A DNA stretch of 64,000 nt, taken from the NCBI GenBank assembly GCA_959347315.1, contig OY365806.1, positions 38,798,403 to 38,862,402 of the forward strand, read 5' to 3'. Source of the stretch: Bimastos eiseni. Its lineage: Eukaryota > Annelida > Clitellata > Crassiclitellata > Lumbricidae. Of the stretch, positions 34,969-45,369 are shown in pieces. The first letter of the stretch is position 1. Every line of letters starts with the position of its first letter. A program made the translations under genes and the position numbers. Below the pieces are notes generated by a model. It saw only the letters and a list, made by a program, of their open reading frames with translations. It made no database searches and was not told the DNA's origin.

Positions 34969-35277
34969 TTGATAATACACCTGTTGCCGTACCTGCAGAG
35001 CTGTGCCAATCCCATCATCTATGGCTTCATGTCAAACAATTTTCGTCGGAGTCTCCGCAGTTCTTGTCGTCGTACTCCCTGCTGTCGCCTGCCACGCAAT
35101 CGAATCCGTCGACGTCACGATGACGTTGCACTGACCGGATATAACGTCAAGCCGAGATATGCGCGTAATTACATCCTCCAGTCGTTTGTCAGTCAGCATG
35201 GCGCTCGATCTACGACGTCACCTTCGAACGTCACGAGAAAAGGAGCGACGGCCATGTCTGTCGTTTCCGAGATGTAG
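34969..35277 (+). CDS. GPCR exon 6 (TM7, C-terminal tail, stop)
   Basis: The acceptor is ACTTTTCAG at 34968. The exon encodes TM7 with the NPxxY motif (SCANPIIYGFM), helix 8 (SNNFRRSLRSS), a Cys pair (PCC) that may be palmitoylated, and an Arg/Ser-rich tail ending VVSEM. TAG is at 35275-35277. The total coding length over the six exons is 1515 bp with no frameshift or stop. No clear AATAAA lies in the following 430 bp. Confidence 0.9.
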   Translation: MIIHLLPYLQSCANPIIYGFMSNNFRRSLRSSCRRTPCCRLPRNRIRRRHDDVALTGYNVKPRYARNYILQSFVSQHGARSTTSPSNVTRKGATAMSVVSEM

Positions 35278-35706
35278 TAGCAATAGATATAAACAGAAGG
35301 AAACAGACACATATAGGGAGATAGACAGACAGACAGACAATTACATAGGCAGTATGATGAATAGACCGACTGACAAACGGACGGTCAGACGAGCAGTGAA
35401 ATTGTCCCCGAATTGTCCCCAACATCTGCTATGAGGAGTTGGGAAGAGAAGAACTGCGGGTCGAAATTTGTTCAGATTTTCAACGCAGGGCCTATACGAA
35501 TGCAGGTGAAAATCTAATGCTGTTTAAGTGTTGCATGCGAAACAGTTGACAACTCATGAGATATTTTATTTGCCTGACTTCTCACCAACGTCGTTTTTAC
35601 TACTGACGGATGTTAGGAGAAGACTTGCAGGGTGTTGAACCCTCAACCCATCGACAAGTAAAGTGATCGTTATTTTTGGCTCGATAAGTACGCTCGAATG
35701 ATTATA
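35278..35706. other. 3' flank of the GPCR, no gene
   Basis: This probably includes the receptor 3' UTR. It holds short GACA repeats (35325-35340) and no recognisable polyadenylation signal before the maT transposon starts. Confidence 0.5.
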
Positions 35707-37088
35707 CACGGTGATTCATTAAAAAACGTACCCCTAGATATTTAATTGTAACTCCGTCAAATATCGGTTTATGTCAAAAAAATGTTAAGTGAACATAGAG
35801 GAATCAGTTCTGAATGGGAAGAAAGTTACAGTTTATGTTCAAATTGACCCCCTCGGGCAGTAACACACGCGCGAAGACGCCTACGCCACTGCCTGACTGA
35901 CTCATCAATGATGCGCTGATCCATTTCATCCCATACCTCCACAATTCGGTGACGCAACTCGTCGACATCATGTATTCGATTTCTGTAGACTTTTTCCTGC
36001 ATGACGCTCCATATCTTATAGTCCACTGGATTCAAATCAGGGCTATTAGGTGGCCAGTAATTAGGCGGGATGAAATCAGGTGTTTCAGTTTCGAGTAACG
36101 CAACGGTCTCCCGAGCTCTGTGCGCAGGAGCGCTATCCTGCTGGAAGATGAAATACTCCGTTATCTCACGAATGTCAGGCAAGAGACCCTGCATTAGTAG
36201 AACATCTCTGTAATATTGTCCATTAATCTTAACACCTGGTTCGATGAAATGGATGTTCGTACGACCGAGTGCAGATACCCCGACAGATACCATAAGGGAC
36301 TTGCTGAAAGTTGGTCGAGTCCGCAAAAGACGATTTGCTGGAACGTCTCTCTTCCTTGTACCGGCTGAGACATAAATACGATCATTCTGACTGTTACTGG
36401 GTGCTGCCACAGTAAACAATTTCTCATCAGTAAACCAAATGAAATTCACTAAGCTTGCAGGATACAACCTCAGTAGCTGACGGGAACGTGTCAATCTTGC
36501 TTGCTTGTTGGCTGCTGTGAGTTCTTGAGCGTGTCGTTTCTTTAAACATCGCAAATGTAAATCATTCTTGACAATTCTCCAAACTGATGTCTGACTGATT
36601 CCTATTTCTCGAGCAATTTGTCTCTGTGTGCGATGCGTTTGCGGCATATCTTCCTGGCTGAGCACCAGCGATTTAACCTTTTCAGCATTGTCGGTTGTTG
36701 CTGCCGTACGCGGGCGGCCGCTGCCTGGTCGACGATGGAAAGACCCAGTTTTGTCGATCTTTGAAAGTAACGCATTTAATCCACCAAGAGTCCACTCTTT
36801 ATCAGGAAATTTCTTTAGAAAACGTTTTGCACTGTACTTTTTATTCTTTCGTAAGAATGTAACAAATTGTTTATCCTCTTCGGTAAACACCATTTTTTCG
36901 CGATATTTTCGTGACGTCATTAGTTTCGTCAATCGCGTTACGTCATTTTAGCTTGGTGTGTCAAATGATTTATGTAGCACTTGAATAGAATATCAAGCAT
37001 CATTATTCTGAAATTTCATTAAAATTAATGGTCATTTACCTGAGTTATGCTAACCTATGTAAGGTACGTTTTTTAATGAATCACCGTG
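35707..37088 (-). mobile_element. Complete mariner/maT-type transposon (1382 bp)
   Basis: The left end CACGGTGATTCATTAAAAAA and its exact reverse complement at the right end form perfect 26-bp terminal inverted repeats (35707-35732 and 37063-37088). They are flanked by TA on each side, as expected for Tc1/mariner insertion. The single gene inside is intact. Perfect ends plus an open transposase imply a very recent insertion and possible activity. Confidence 0.92.
35826..36920 (-). CDS. DD37D mariner/maT-family transposase, intact
   Basis: 364 aa from the ATG at 36920 (the frame opens four codons earlier at a TTG). Two N-terminal helix-turn-helix units are visible: the first around WTLGGLNALLSKID, then a GRPR linker, then the second at REIGISQTSVWRIVKNDL. 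The catalytic Asps are in WFTDEK (residue 169 counted from the TTG), QQDSAPAH (266) and NPVDYK (304). With 37 residues between the last two this is the DD37D arrangement of maT-type elements, distinct from mariner DD34D and Tc1 DD34E. Length and ends fit a full transposase that cuts and pastes its own transposon in the nucleus. No stop or frameshift is present. A related degenerate copy is at 53865-54661. Confidence 0.93.
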   Translation of the reverse strand: MTSRKYREKMVFTEEDKQFVTFLRKNKKYSAKRFLKKFPDKEWTLGGLNALLSKIDKTGSFHRRPGSGRPRTAATTDNAEKVKSLVLSQEDMPQTHRTQRQIAREIGISQTSVWRIVKNDLHLRCLKKRHAQELTAANKQARLTRSRQLLRLYPASLVNFIWFTDEKLFTVAAPSNSQNDRIYVSAGTRKRDVPANRLLRTRPTFSKSLMVSVGVSALGRTNIHFIEPGVKINGQYYRDVLLMQGLLPDIREITEYFIFQQDSAPAHRARETVALLETETPDFIPPNYWPPNSPDLNPVDYKIWSVMQEKVYRNRIHDVDELRHRIVEVWDEMDQRIIDESVRQWRRRLRACVTARGGQFEHKL

Positions 37089-37339
37089 TAGAGCGAGTCC
37101 TGACTATTTAAATTGTAAGGACTGCTATATGCAAATCTGGACGGTGTTGATATAGGTATATAGAAAGAAAGACAACTAGACAAAGAAAACGGCCAAGATT
37201 CAGATGGTCGGACATACGAATAAACGGACAAAAAGACAAACAGACGGACGGTCAGACAACAGTATAAGCAGACAAAAAGGCGCATAGACAGAAAACAGAC
37301 GAATAGGCAGGCAGAGAGACGTTTATGGCGACTTTATCT

Positions 37340-37422
37340 CACACTTCTAATTGTATGAAATGCTAAGGGATCAGCCAGTGTAGTTAACGCAGCGCTGGAC
37401 AGAGACTCAAATCCTAGTCTAT
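37340..37422. repeat. 83-bp flanking repeat A, left copy
   Basis: CACACTTCTAATT...AATCCTAGTCTAT recurs as a direct repeat of the same length at 45083-45165, on the other side of the gypsy element. Confidence 0.85.
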
Positions 37423-37430
37423 TAATTCTA

Positions 37431-37563
37431 CGTAGCAATGCTACATGTAGCAATGCTACACGTAGCAATGCTACACTTGTAGCACACATTGCCACAAGGC
37501 GTAGCATTGCTACAGGGGTGTAGCGGAAAATATATCTCAATTCAAACCGGCAAAACCGCAACA
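37431..37563 (-). repeat. 3' LTR remnant and adjacent polypurine tract
   Basis: 133 bp match the outer part of the 5' LTR (44977-45075), ending CCGCAACA. The neighbouring 37564-37573 reads GGGGGAGCAT on the minus strand, a good polypurine tract. The rest of the LTR is deleted. GTAGCAATGCTAC occurs three times in 15-bp steps (37432, 37447, 37462), against once in the 5' LTR. Confidence 0.75.
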
Positions 37564-37989
37564 ATGCTCCCCCAGTAGCACGTGGGATGCCCCATCCCAG
37601 TCAACCAGAAATCAAATCACAAAAGTGCCCTCACAACAAAGCAACAGACCATTAACGAATGTCACGGTGTCCATAAAATTAATTCGGTGATCATTGTTCC
37701 CTTGTCCAGAAATCTTCCACACTTCACGGTGCAGCTAAAGTAAACTTACACTCGGGGTCTATCCCTATCATCTTAACATCAGGCAAATATTCATATCAAA
37801 GCAAATCCACGCACAAGTTCACAGAACAATTGAACTGAAAGAATAAAATGCAAGACAATGTTACAGGATACTAGCGGCGGCGACGCCCATGGGGCGCCCA
37901 CTCGAAGCGGGCAGGACGGCGCCTCACGCGCTGAGAACGCCTGTTCGTGACGGGAGTGGCCGTGGCCGCTGCATTCCTTCCAGTCAGTC

Positions 37990-38490
37990 CATCGTCAGCT
38001 CACAGGCGTAGTTTGTCGACGTGCACGATGAATGGATGTAAGCTCGTCGATTTGCGTTAGACTGTAATTGGCCGGCCCGCGCCGTCGCTCCACGAGGAAT
38101 GGACCAGTATACATGGACTGCCATTTCGGACGGCGACCCTGGTAGCGATGCGGCGTGAAGTACCATACGCGGTATCCTGGAGCGACGCGTAGATCGTACT
38201 CCCGTTTCTGACGTTCTGCGGCGACCTTCCGCTGCACCCGCACCTAACGGTAGGCATCCTCCGTCCGATATGCAAAATATCGGACTTAACTCGGATAAGA
38301 AGAGTCTGTGAGGTCCACATTCGGCGGTCTTCCAAAGACCAGGTCTATCGATGCTCTGGCTTCCCGACCGAACATAAGAAAGTTCGGGATAAAGCCAGTT
38401 ACCTCGTGCGACGACGCCCTATAGGCAGCCAGAACATGGAGGAATGGAATATGACGGCAGCAGTCGTCGAAGCGTCTGATGGTGCCCAAC
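37990..38490 (-). pseudogene. Gypsy integrase C-terminal part
   Basis: The minus strand shows the integrase end: LAAYRASSHEVTGFIPNFLMFGRE, then a Pro-rich join, KVAAERQKREYDLRVAPGY and a GPFLVERR SH3/GPY-type module. A frameshift near 38240 separates the halves. The upstream catalytic core is not continuous on this strand because it lies inverted in the next segment. Confidence 0.8.
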
Positions 38491-38494
38491 TGGG

Positions 38495-39140
38495 CTCGAA
38501 AGTCGGCGCTCTAGAGCGTTTAGCTGAGGAACAGCGAGAGGATCCCGATCTCTGTATAGTGTGGCCTTGGGTCGAATACGGAGCTCAGGCTCCGGACTTA
38601 ATAGCCATCCTGTGTGAAAGCGAGGCCGTGAAGGTGCTTTGGCAAAAAAGGTCCGCCTCTACCTACGGGACGGGGTAAATTACCGGAAGACGCAGGATGG
38701 CATGTAACAGGCTCTGGTTCCAAAGAGGCTGAAGGACGAGAATTTGGGGCTCGCACATACAAGGATGACCGGGGACAATTGGGATTGCGCCGGACCCACT
38801 GGCCAGTAAGAAGCCGAGGTTCCTGGGTTGGGTGATCCCGAGATGTGAGACGCTTCTGCCGACAATGCGAGCCGTGCAATAGGTTCCACCAAGGGCACCC
38901 ACCCCAGCAAGAAGCACTGCAGTCCACGCAATCAATGCGTGGAACCCTGAGAGAGGCTGAGCGTCGATATTACTTGTCCTCACCCTCGAAGTAGAGGGTA
39001 GCACATCTACATACTTACTGTGATGAACAGTTTCACTAAGTTTGTCGAGGCTGCTGCCATGACCAACCAGGAGGTGACCTCGGTAGCCCGAACATTAGTC
39101 AATAATGTGATTGTCCGATACGGGGTTCCGATGCAGATAC
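38495..39140 (+). pseudogene. Inverted block: gypsy RNaseH-integrase linker and integrase core start
   Basis: The plus strand encodes EEQREDPDLCIVWPWVEYG, LRDGVNYRKTQDG-like sequence, an H2C2-like stretch and then FTKFVEAAAMTNQEVTSVAR and VIVRYGVPMQILTE, the start of an rve integrase core. These belong between RNase H and the integrase C-terminus but run opposite to both neighbours. Several stops are present. The breakpoints are near 38495 and 39140, with loss of some sequence at each. Confidence 0.75.
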
Positions 39141-39789
39141 TTACCGAACGGTCGCCCTATCACATACTGCCTGTAGAGCTCTACAAAGTGCACGATCGCT
39201 AGTAATTCCTTGCGTGTCACACATTAATTTTTCTCGGCCGAGGACAGCAATCTACTACCATAGACAATCACTTTTCACTCTCCGTCTATCCGCTGTGACA
39301 AGACTGCTCCGATGCCAACGTCACAGGCATCGCAGTCCAGCACATAGGACCGTTCGTCGTCAGGGAGGACCAAGACCGGCATAGTCGTCAAGATCCGCTT
39401 CAAATGCTCAAACGCCTGCTATCAGGTGTCGTCCCAAACAAATGCTCGCCCCTTGTTGGTGAGCTCGAACAGGGGAGAAGGCAGCACCAAAAAGTCCAGA
39501 ATAAACCTTCGGTAATATGAGCAAAGCCCGATTAGGTAGGGATCGTGCATCCTGCAAGCCTTGCGTGACCGGCCACTCGAATACATCGCGAATCTTCGAA
39601 CTATCCACAGCAACTACCTCTGGGGTCACCACATGGCCAAGGAAATTAACTGTCCTACGCAGCAGGTGACAATTACATGGCTTTAGCTTAGGATTAGCTT
39701 CCCGCATGCGCTCAAACACCAATCTCAATCGCTCTAGATGTCGCTAGAGGGTTCTCCCGAAAATAATTACATCGTCCATATACACTAGA
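39141..39789 (-). pseudogene. Gypsy reverse transcriptase end and RNase H
   Basis: The minus strand carries VYMDDVIIF (active-site YxDD), LRLVFERMREANPKLKPCNC, LLRRTVNFLGHVVTP and a following RNase H region with LLAIVHFVELYRQY-like sequence, in shifting frames. It is the continuation of the RT at 42073-42560. About 58 bp around the YxDD box are present in both pieces. Confidence 0.8.
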
Positions 39790-42072
39790 CATAGTCCAAC
39801 CCACGGCCCGCGGGCCAGAACCTGAACCGAAACGGCCTTCAATCCGGCCCAGCAAGGCATTTCCAGTTTTAAAAAATGGCAACGCACGTCGCTTTTAAAT
39901 GTCTTTTAGAATTACCCACAACTATCATGGTGAATAGCTATCTATCTATATCATTATCTAGGTCACGTGCTTTCGTCACATCTAAGGCGTCTGTTATACG
40001 CTGCCCAATGCATGCATATTCATAACATGGTTCCGGTTGCACGTATATCTGTGGAAATCACCATTTGCATTTTTCGGCCTTTGTTTTTGAAAGCACGACG
40101 CAGCATAGCGTCGACAACAAACAAAAGACGTAGATTAGATTGCGAAGGCCGAGTTTTGAAGAATTCGAGAAGAGAGGACTATTTTGTCATCGAGCATAAT
40201 CGAGGGATTAATTGTTTTATTTGTCAAAAACTGATATCTGTTTGCAAAGAGTATGTTAAACGACACTACATATAAAAACACGCTGAACAGACGTAGATTA
40301 GATTGCGAAGGCCGAGTTTTGAAGAATTCGAGGACAGAGGACTATTTTGTCATCGAGCATAATCGAGGGATTAATTGTGTTATTTGTCAAAAACTGATAT
40401 CTGTTTGCAAAGAGTATAATGTTAAACGACACTACATATAAAAACACGCTGAACAATTCGACGATTTCGAAGGCCAAGTTCGAAGTGACCGAGTAAGTGC
40501 GTTGAAACAAGGCCTCAAAGCGGTAAACCAGAGTTCAGAATCCACGACAAAGTTTAGTTTTTTTTAATGCCGAAGCTTTGGCTAAGAGAGGAAAGCCGCT
40601 ATCAGACGGCGAATTTGTGAAAGAATGTTTGGAAATTTTTACTGAAGAGTGGACGATCTGGCATGTAATATTCAAGACAATTTGAGCAAAAGGCTGAATA
40701 AATGCCAATTTTCCAGTTTGGGTCTTGACGAGAGCACTGACGTCAGTGATACAGCGCAGCTTGCTATTGTTGTGAGAGGGGTTACAAAGCGTTTGTTGTT
40801 GTTGAAGAATTGCTCGATTTTAGTCCGGTTAAAGGTACCACAACGGGAACAGAGATTATGGATGAGGTGACTAAAGTCCTTAGAAAACTTAGAATTTCGG
40901 GGACCAAAATTTGTGGTTTCACAACTGATGGAGCCCCTCCTATGACAGGGAGGCATAATGGGTTTGATTCTTTAATGATAAAGTCACGGCCACAAGAAGT
41001 TATCGCATACCATTGCCTATTACACCAGGAGCAGCTGTGTGCTAAAACTCTAGATGTGAAGCATGTCATGGAAAAAGTTATTACGACCGTTAACTTCATA
41101 AAGTCCAGGGGCCTATACCACAGATAGTTTCAAGCCTTTCTTGCAGAAGTCGACGCAGATTACGGAGATGTTGTCTACTTTAGCCAAGTTCGTTGGCTTA
41201 GTAGAGCAGCCACGTTATCCAGATTTTGGTCTCTGAAAAGTGAAATCAAATCTTTCCTGGAAGAGAAGGTAAGAGACATAAGCTTCCTTGTGGATGATAG
41301 ATGGCTAAGTGATTTAGCATTTTTGGTTGATATCACAAAATTCGTGGCGTATTTGAATCTCAAACTTCAAGGAAGGGATTAGCTTGTCAACAAGATGTAC
41401 GAATGCATTTTTGCATTTATTCGGAAATTGGATCTTTTCTAAACACAACTCGCTGAAAGAAATATAGTGCATTTCACAGTCCTGTCAACAAGGCCTGTTG
41501 AAACAGTGGACCATACTAAGTACTTGACGGAGGAATTCAACGTAAGGTTTCAAGACTTCAAGATACATTCCAATGAATTCAAGTTGCTTGGAAATCCATT
41601 GAAACCGATCCATCCACTGCGCCTGATGCATTTCAAATAGAACTTATTGATATTCAGAGTCAACGCGATTTAAAATTAGCATTTGCTAATAGTGACTTGC
41701 TTACATTCTACTCACAGTACGTTACTGAAGAAATATTTCCTAATTTATTAAATCTTGCTCGGAGGAACATTTCTCCTCTTGGCAGCACTTGCTTATGCGA
41801 ACAACTGTTTTCAAGATTGAAGCATGTTAAAAGTAAATCGAAATCCCTCCTTTCAGATAAACATTTAACTGGAACTACTTAGAGTTGCAAAATCAACAGT
41901 TGGAGCGGATATAGAGGACTTGTGCAAGCAGAAACAATGCCAGATATCTAACTAAAAAAGTGACTAAGCCCATTTTATGTTTTGTGTTGATATGTGCCGT
42001 GTTTTTTCCGGCCCACCAACTTTGTATACAGTTTTCATCTGGCCCAGGACCAAAAAAGGTTGGACAAGCCTG
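39790..42072 (+). mobile_element. hAT transposon with BED finger, decayed (ZBED5/GTF2IRD2-like)
   Basis: The ends resemble each other inverted: CATAGTCCAACC...GGGCCAG on the left, and the right end reads CAGGCTTGTCCAACC in reverse complement. The remains of one transposase run along the plus strand. They comprise a BED-type zinc finger (CFICQK...VKRHY) tandemly duplicated by a ~162-bp repeat (40129 and 40291), a central domain (CGFTTDGAPPMTGRHNG, YHCLLHQEQLCAKTL, VRWLSRAATLSRFW) and the C-terminal hAT dimerisation region (LGSTCLCEQLFSRLKHVKSK). This resembles the hAT-derived ZBED5/FAM200/GTF2IRD2 group. Stops and frameshifts disrupt it. Confidence 0.85.
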
Positions 42073-42600
42073 CTCTAGATGTTGCTCGGGGGTTCTCTCG
42101 AAAATAATTGCAACGTCCAGATATACTAGACAGGCCTCAAAATTAAGTCCGGACAGGACGGTGTCCATGAGCCTCTGAGACGTAGTGGGAGCGTTACAGA
42201 GCCCAAAGGGCATCACTTTTCCACGGAATTTACCTCTTCCAGTTACGAACGACATCTTCTCGGCGTCCTCCGGGTCCAAAGCCACTTGATGGTAACCACT
42301 GCGAAGGTCCAGCGTGCTGAACCACCCACCATCAGCTAGGACATCTAGGCACTCATCTAACCGGAGAAGCGGGTACGAGTCCTTTCCCGTCCGCACGTTT
42401 AATTGCCGATAGTCAATGCAAGAGCGCAAGAACCCGTCCTTTTTACGGGTTTAACACCGCATGAGACGACCACTCACTAGCAGCTGGTTCTTTTCGCTCG
42501 GCTGCGAGCAAGCTATTCAACTGCTCATCGATCGCCACTCGACAGGGGAAACGCCTGTCTACGTATGGGCTGCCTCACGGGGACGCATTTCCCGTAACAG
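42073..42600 (-). pseudogene. Gypsy reverse transcriptase, N-terminal part
   Basis: The minus strand shows SCIDYRQLNVRTGKDSYPLL, LDECLDVLADGGWFSTLDLR, SGYHQVALDPEDAEKMSFVT and MPFGLCNAP, all canonical gypsy RT blocks. The active-site box reads VYLDVAII, so the second catalytic Asp of YxDD is changed. An upstream frameshift separates it from the protease-linker ORF. Part of this region (42297-42795) is duplicated inside element E2. Confidence 0.88.
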
Positions 42601-42609
42601 TCCTATGCT

Positions 42610-43232
42610 TCAGGACCGACGTCCTTCCACCTCCACCAGGTGAAGTCCTGCGATTAGCTGAGCCTTACCGAACTGAACAGGGTCATCGCCTAAGTTAACT
42701 ACTCTCACTCGGGTTGTGTCGGCGCTATTTCCCAGCACAACCCGAGCGAGATGAACGCCCGGTTTAATTTCCTGGGCCTCAGCATCCACAGGCGCTACAG
42801 AAGCCAAATCCCCGTAAATCGTGAGCATAGGTACGTCGCTTTGATATTTTGTCAAAAAAACTAGATCCTCAGCGACGGCTGCTCGCCTACACCAAATGGA
42901 CCCATTGCCCTTTACCAAGGAATGCGTTGGCGACCAATGAATAATGCACCGGACCCGAAGCCTAAACGGCAGCGATGCTCCCTGAGACAATCCATGCCCA
43001 ACATAGTTTAAGTTATCTGTTCGAACACAAGAAACGCACTAGAGATTTCTAGCCCCGGTCGTACCTTAATGGGCAGCCTAACTTCTCCGAGAACAATTAT
43101 GTTGGACCCGTTAGCAGCCATCAAGAAACGGTAACAGGGATGGATCTCTACCCCTAACAAAGCAGATGCAGGCACGAGGCTCACCTCAGACCCAGTGTCG
43201 ATCAGGCACAACTGCTGATGTTCGTTGAGCAT
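42610..43232 (-). pseudogene. Gypsy aspartic protease and linker
   Basis: CLIDTGSEVSLVPAS contains the protease DTG triad; a linker with LARVVLGNSADTTRVRVVN follows. A stop or frameshift near 43000 splits protease from linker, and the polyprotein then runs towards RT. Confidence 0.8.
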
Positions 43233-43369
43233 ATCCCGATTGTCGATCGCGTTGATGGTCGCTCGGTTAGGCGCTGTCGGCCTGGTGGTGTGGATGACGA
43301 CCGCCGCGTCCAGGGGCGTCGGCTCGGCATTCTCCGTTCAGCGTCGTCGTCCGTCGATCCTCACCCTGA

Positions 43370-44493
43370 CGGCAGTCGCGGGCGAAGTGTCCGGACCGGC
43401 CACAGCGGAAGCAAGTCCCCGTCCGTCTCTGCCGATGGTCACTGGCAGGACGAACGTCCAGACCCGGTCCTCAGGTGACGCGGCTCGGCTAGCGTCGGTC
43501 CCCGTCCGTCCGTGCCGATGGTTACCGACAGGACGAACGTCCAGACCCTCCCTGGTCGTTAGGTGGCGTGGTTCGATTTGCCAGTTCCCGGAGTTTTCGG
43601 CCAAACTTGGCCTCCAAGTCCCGCTGCCAGCGTGTCTGATCCTCCTATTGCTTGGTCAGGAAGCGCTCCAACCAAGCCTGCAGTGGCGGACTCTCGTTTG
43701 TCTCTTGGGTCCCCACGAACCTGGTTCGACGGCCGTCATCGGTCGTCCGAGTCCATCGTCGCCCGGTATGTTTCAAGGCAAAGCACAGTGCGATACGCCT
43801 CGTCCAGAGTCTTCGGTTCCCGCTCGCATGTCTTGAACGAGAGCTCCCGGTCCCTCATGGCCTCCAGGAATGCGTCTTTCGCGATGATCTCGGTCGTCTC
43901 GTTGGCTGGCACGGGATAGGCGAGGACGACCAAGCGACGAATTTCGTGCAGCAGGTCGCTCCGAATCTTTTCCGTTCGTTGTCATCTGTAGTAGAGTTGG
44001 GCACGGACAGTTTCGGATTGGCCTTACGTCCCGTACCGCTGGCGCAACATCTCGACAAGCTCCTCATAGGTTACGTCCTGCCGAGCTCCAAAGTCCCACA
44101 GCAGCTGGGTAGCGGCCTTCTCCAGAGCGCAGCTTAGACAGCCGACTGGGTCCAAGGCGGTCCATCGGTTGTGTCTGGCACACACCTCGAACTGGGCAAG
44201 AATGATTCGAGCGACTCAGTCCCATCGAACTTGCCAGGCATCATCTGCGACGGTCGGTCCAGGAGCAGGCCCTTGATGCCCTCCAGCAGCTTTGGCATCA
44301 AAGTTGGTTCATCCGCTTTTTCCGGCGGTCCCGACTCCAACGGCTTCGGACAATCGAAGTCGATGCTAACCAGTACTCGGCTACGGGATTAGAGCGTGCT
44401 TTGCTTTCGTCCCGGCCCGGCCGTCAACGAACTGTCGATTGGCGGCTCAGGAATGTCCAGCATCGTGTAAACGATCGCTCTGTCGTCTTCCAT
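43370..44493 (-). pseudogene. Gypsy gag with CCHC knuckle
   Basis: The likely start ATG is at 44493. Capsid-like segments follow: MMPGKFDGTESLESFL, LLWDFGARQDVTYEELVEML and YPVPANETTEIIAKDAFLEA. A nucleocapsid knuckle CFRCGRSGHFARDC (C-x2-C-x4-H-x4-C) is at about 43371-43412. A roughly 81-bp tandem duplication (43421 and 43501) lies between capsid and knuckle. A stop and several frameshifts are present. ORFs on the plus strand here are shadows. Confidence 0.8.
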
Positions 44494-44565
44494 CGGCACT
44501 GGTGTCTTTCGATATCTACTTCTCGGCTACAGTCTTTTTCAATACCCCACTTTTCTGGTGCCAGT

Positions 44566-45075
44566 TGTGGAAAACCTCCGCTTCACCTCACTTTAGCGTA
44601 TCGGCGAACGAACTCAGGAAACCTTGGGATCTTTCCCGTCTCTTTCTGGTACCTTGGGTTTCCCCCGTCTTCTTCTTGAGTGTCCGCTGGTTAGGACCAA
44701 CCCGGTCTGGCGTAGGATTTAAAACTGCTCAGAAGGCAGAATAAGAATCCTTAGCCCAAAGACTACACCGGCTCGATGACGGACAAACTTGTTCTATTAT
44801 AACATTCAACAGCAGCGAACAGCCAACGAACAATTGTCACGATCAAATAATTGACTGTTGACTACCAACGACTCTACTGACTGCAAGACTCTCTCTGAAT
44901 TAAACGTCGATTCCGATCTCAATTCTCTGATCCGAACGACGACTGAACTCTGCAGTACCTTATATAGTCTTCAGGCTGTAGCAATGCTACGTAGCAATGA
45001 TTGCCACAGGGCGTAGCATTGCTACAGGGTTGTAGCACAACATGTATCTCAATTCAAACCCGCAAAACCGCCACA
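44566..45075 (-). repeat. Gypsy 5' LTR (510 bp) with TATA box
   Basis: On the minus strand the LTR starts TGTGGCGG and ends TTTTCCACA, i.e. TG...CA ends with a short inverted repeat. TATATAAGG lies at 44958-44966. The leader downstream starts ACTGGCACCAG, a candidate primer-binding site two bases from the LTR. The palindrome GTAGCAATGCTAC (44978-44990) and its inverse form GTAGCATTGCTAC (45013-45025) lie upstream of the TATA box. Confidence 0.82.
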
Positions 45076-45082
45076 GCGATCA

Positions 45083-45165
45083 CACACTTCTAATTATGTG
45101 CAATACGAAGGGATCATCCAGTGTAGTCAACGCAGCGCTGGGCAGAGACTCAAATCCTAGTCTAT
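45083..45165. repeat. 83-bp flanking repeat A, right copy
   Basis: Direct repeat of 37340-37422 with about 10 differences, seven bases outside the 5' LTR end. Confidence 0.85.
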
Positions 45166-45369
45166 AGATTCGTAGTCAAGATAAAGAGTATCTGATCAGG
45201 TATTTATTGTGTTGAAACAAGAGAGTAAGACAAAGGATCTGCAGATTTAGAAAATGTTACGCGCAGAGAGAAACAGCTACGGTCGAAATGAACGAATAAC
45301 AGGTGTGCAGCTTTCTCATTAACAGTCGCATACCACTGTTCTGTTCTGTTATGTTCTCTAGTCGTCTTC

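Larger units (their letters stand above)
37431..45075 (-). mobile_element. Ty3/gypsy LTR retrotransposon, decayed and rearranged
   Basis: On the minus strand the order is 5' LTR (45075-44566), gag with CCHC knuckle, aspartic protease, reverse transcriptase (interrupted by a hAT transposon), RNase H, integrase (partly inverted), polypurine tract and a 3' LTR remnant. Protease-RT-RNaseH-integrase order identifies Ty3/gypsy. Nearly every domain carries frameshifts or stops. Confidence 0.88.

Noticed and set aside
43225..44137. Plus-strand ORFs of up to 203 codons over the gypsy gag
   Set aside because: Antisense shadows of GC-rich gag; the minus strand has the CCHC knuckle and capsid motifs.
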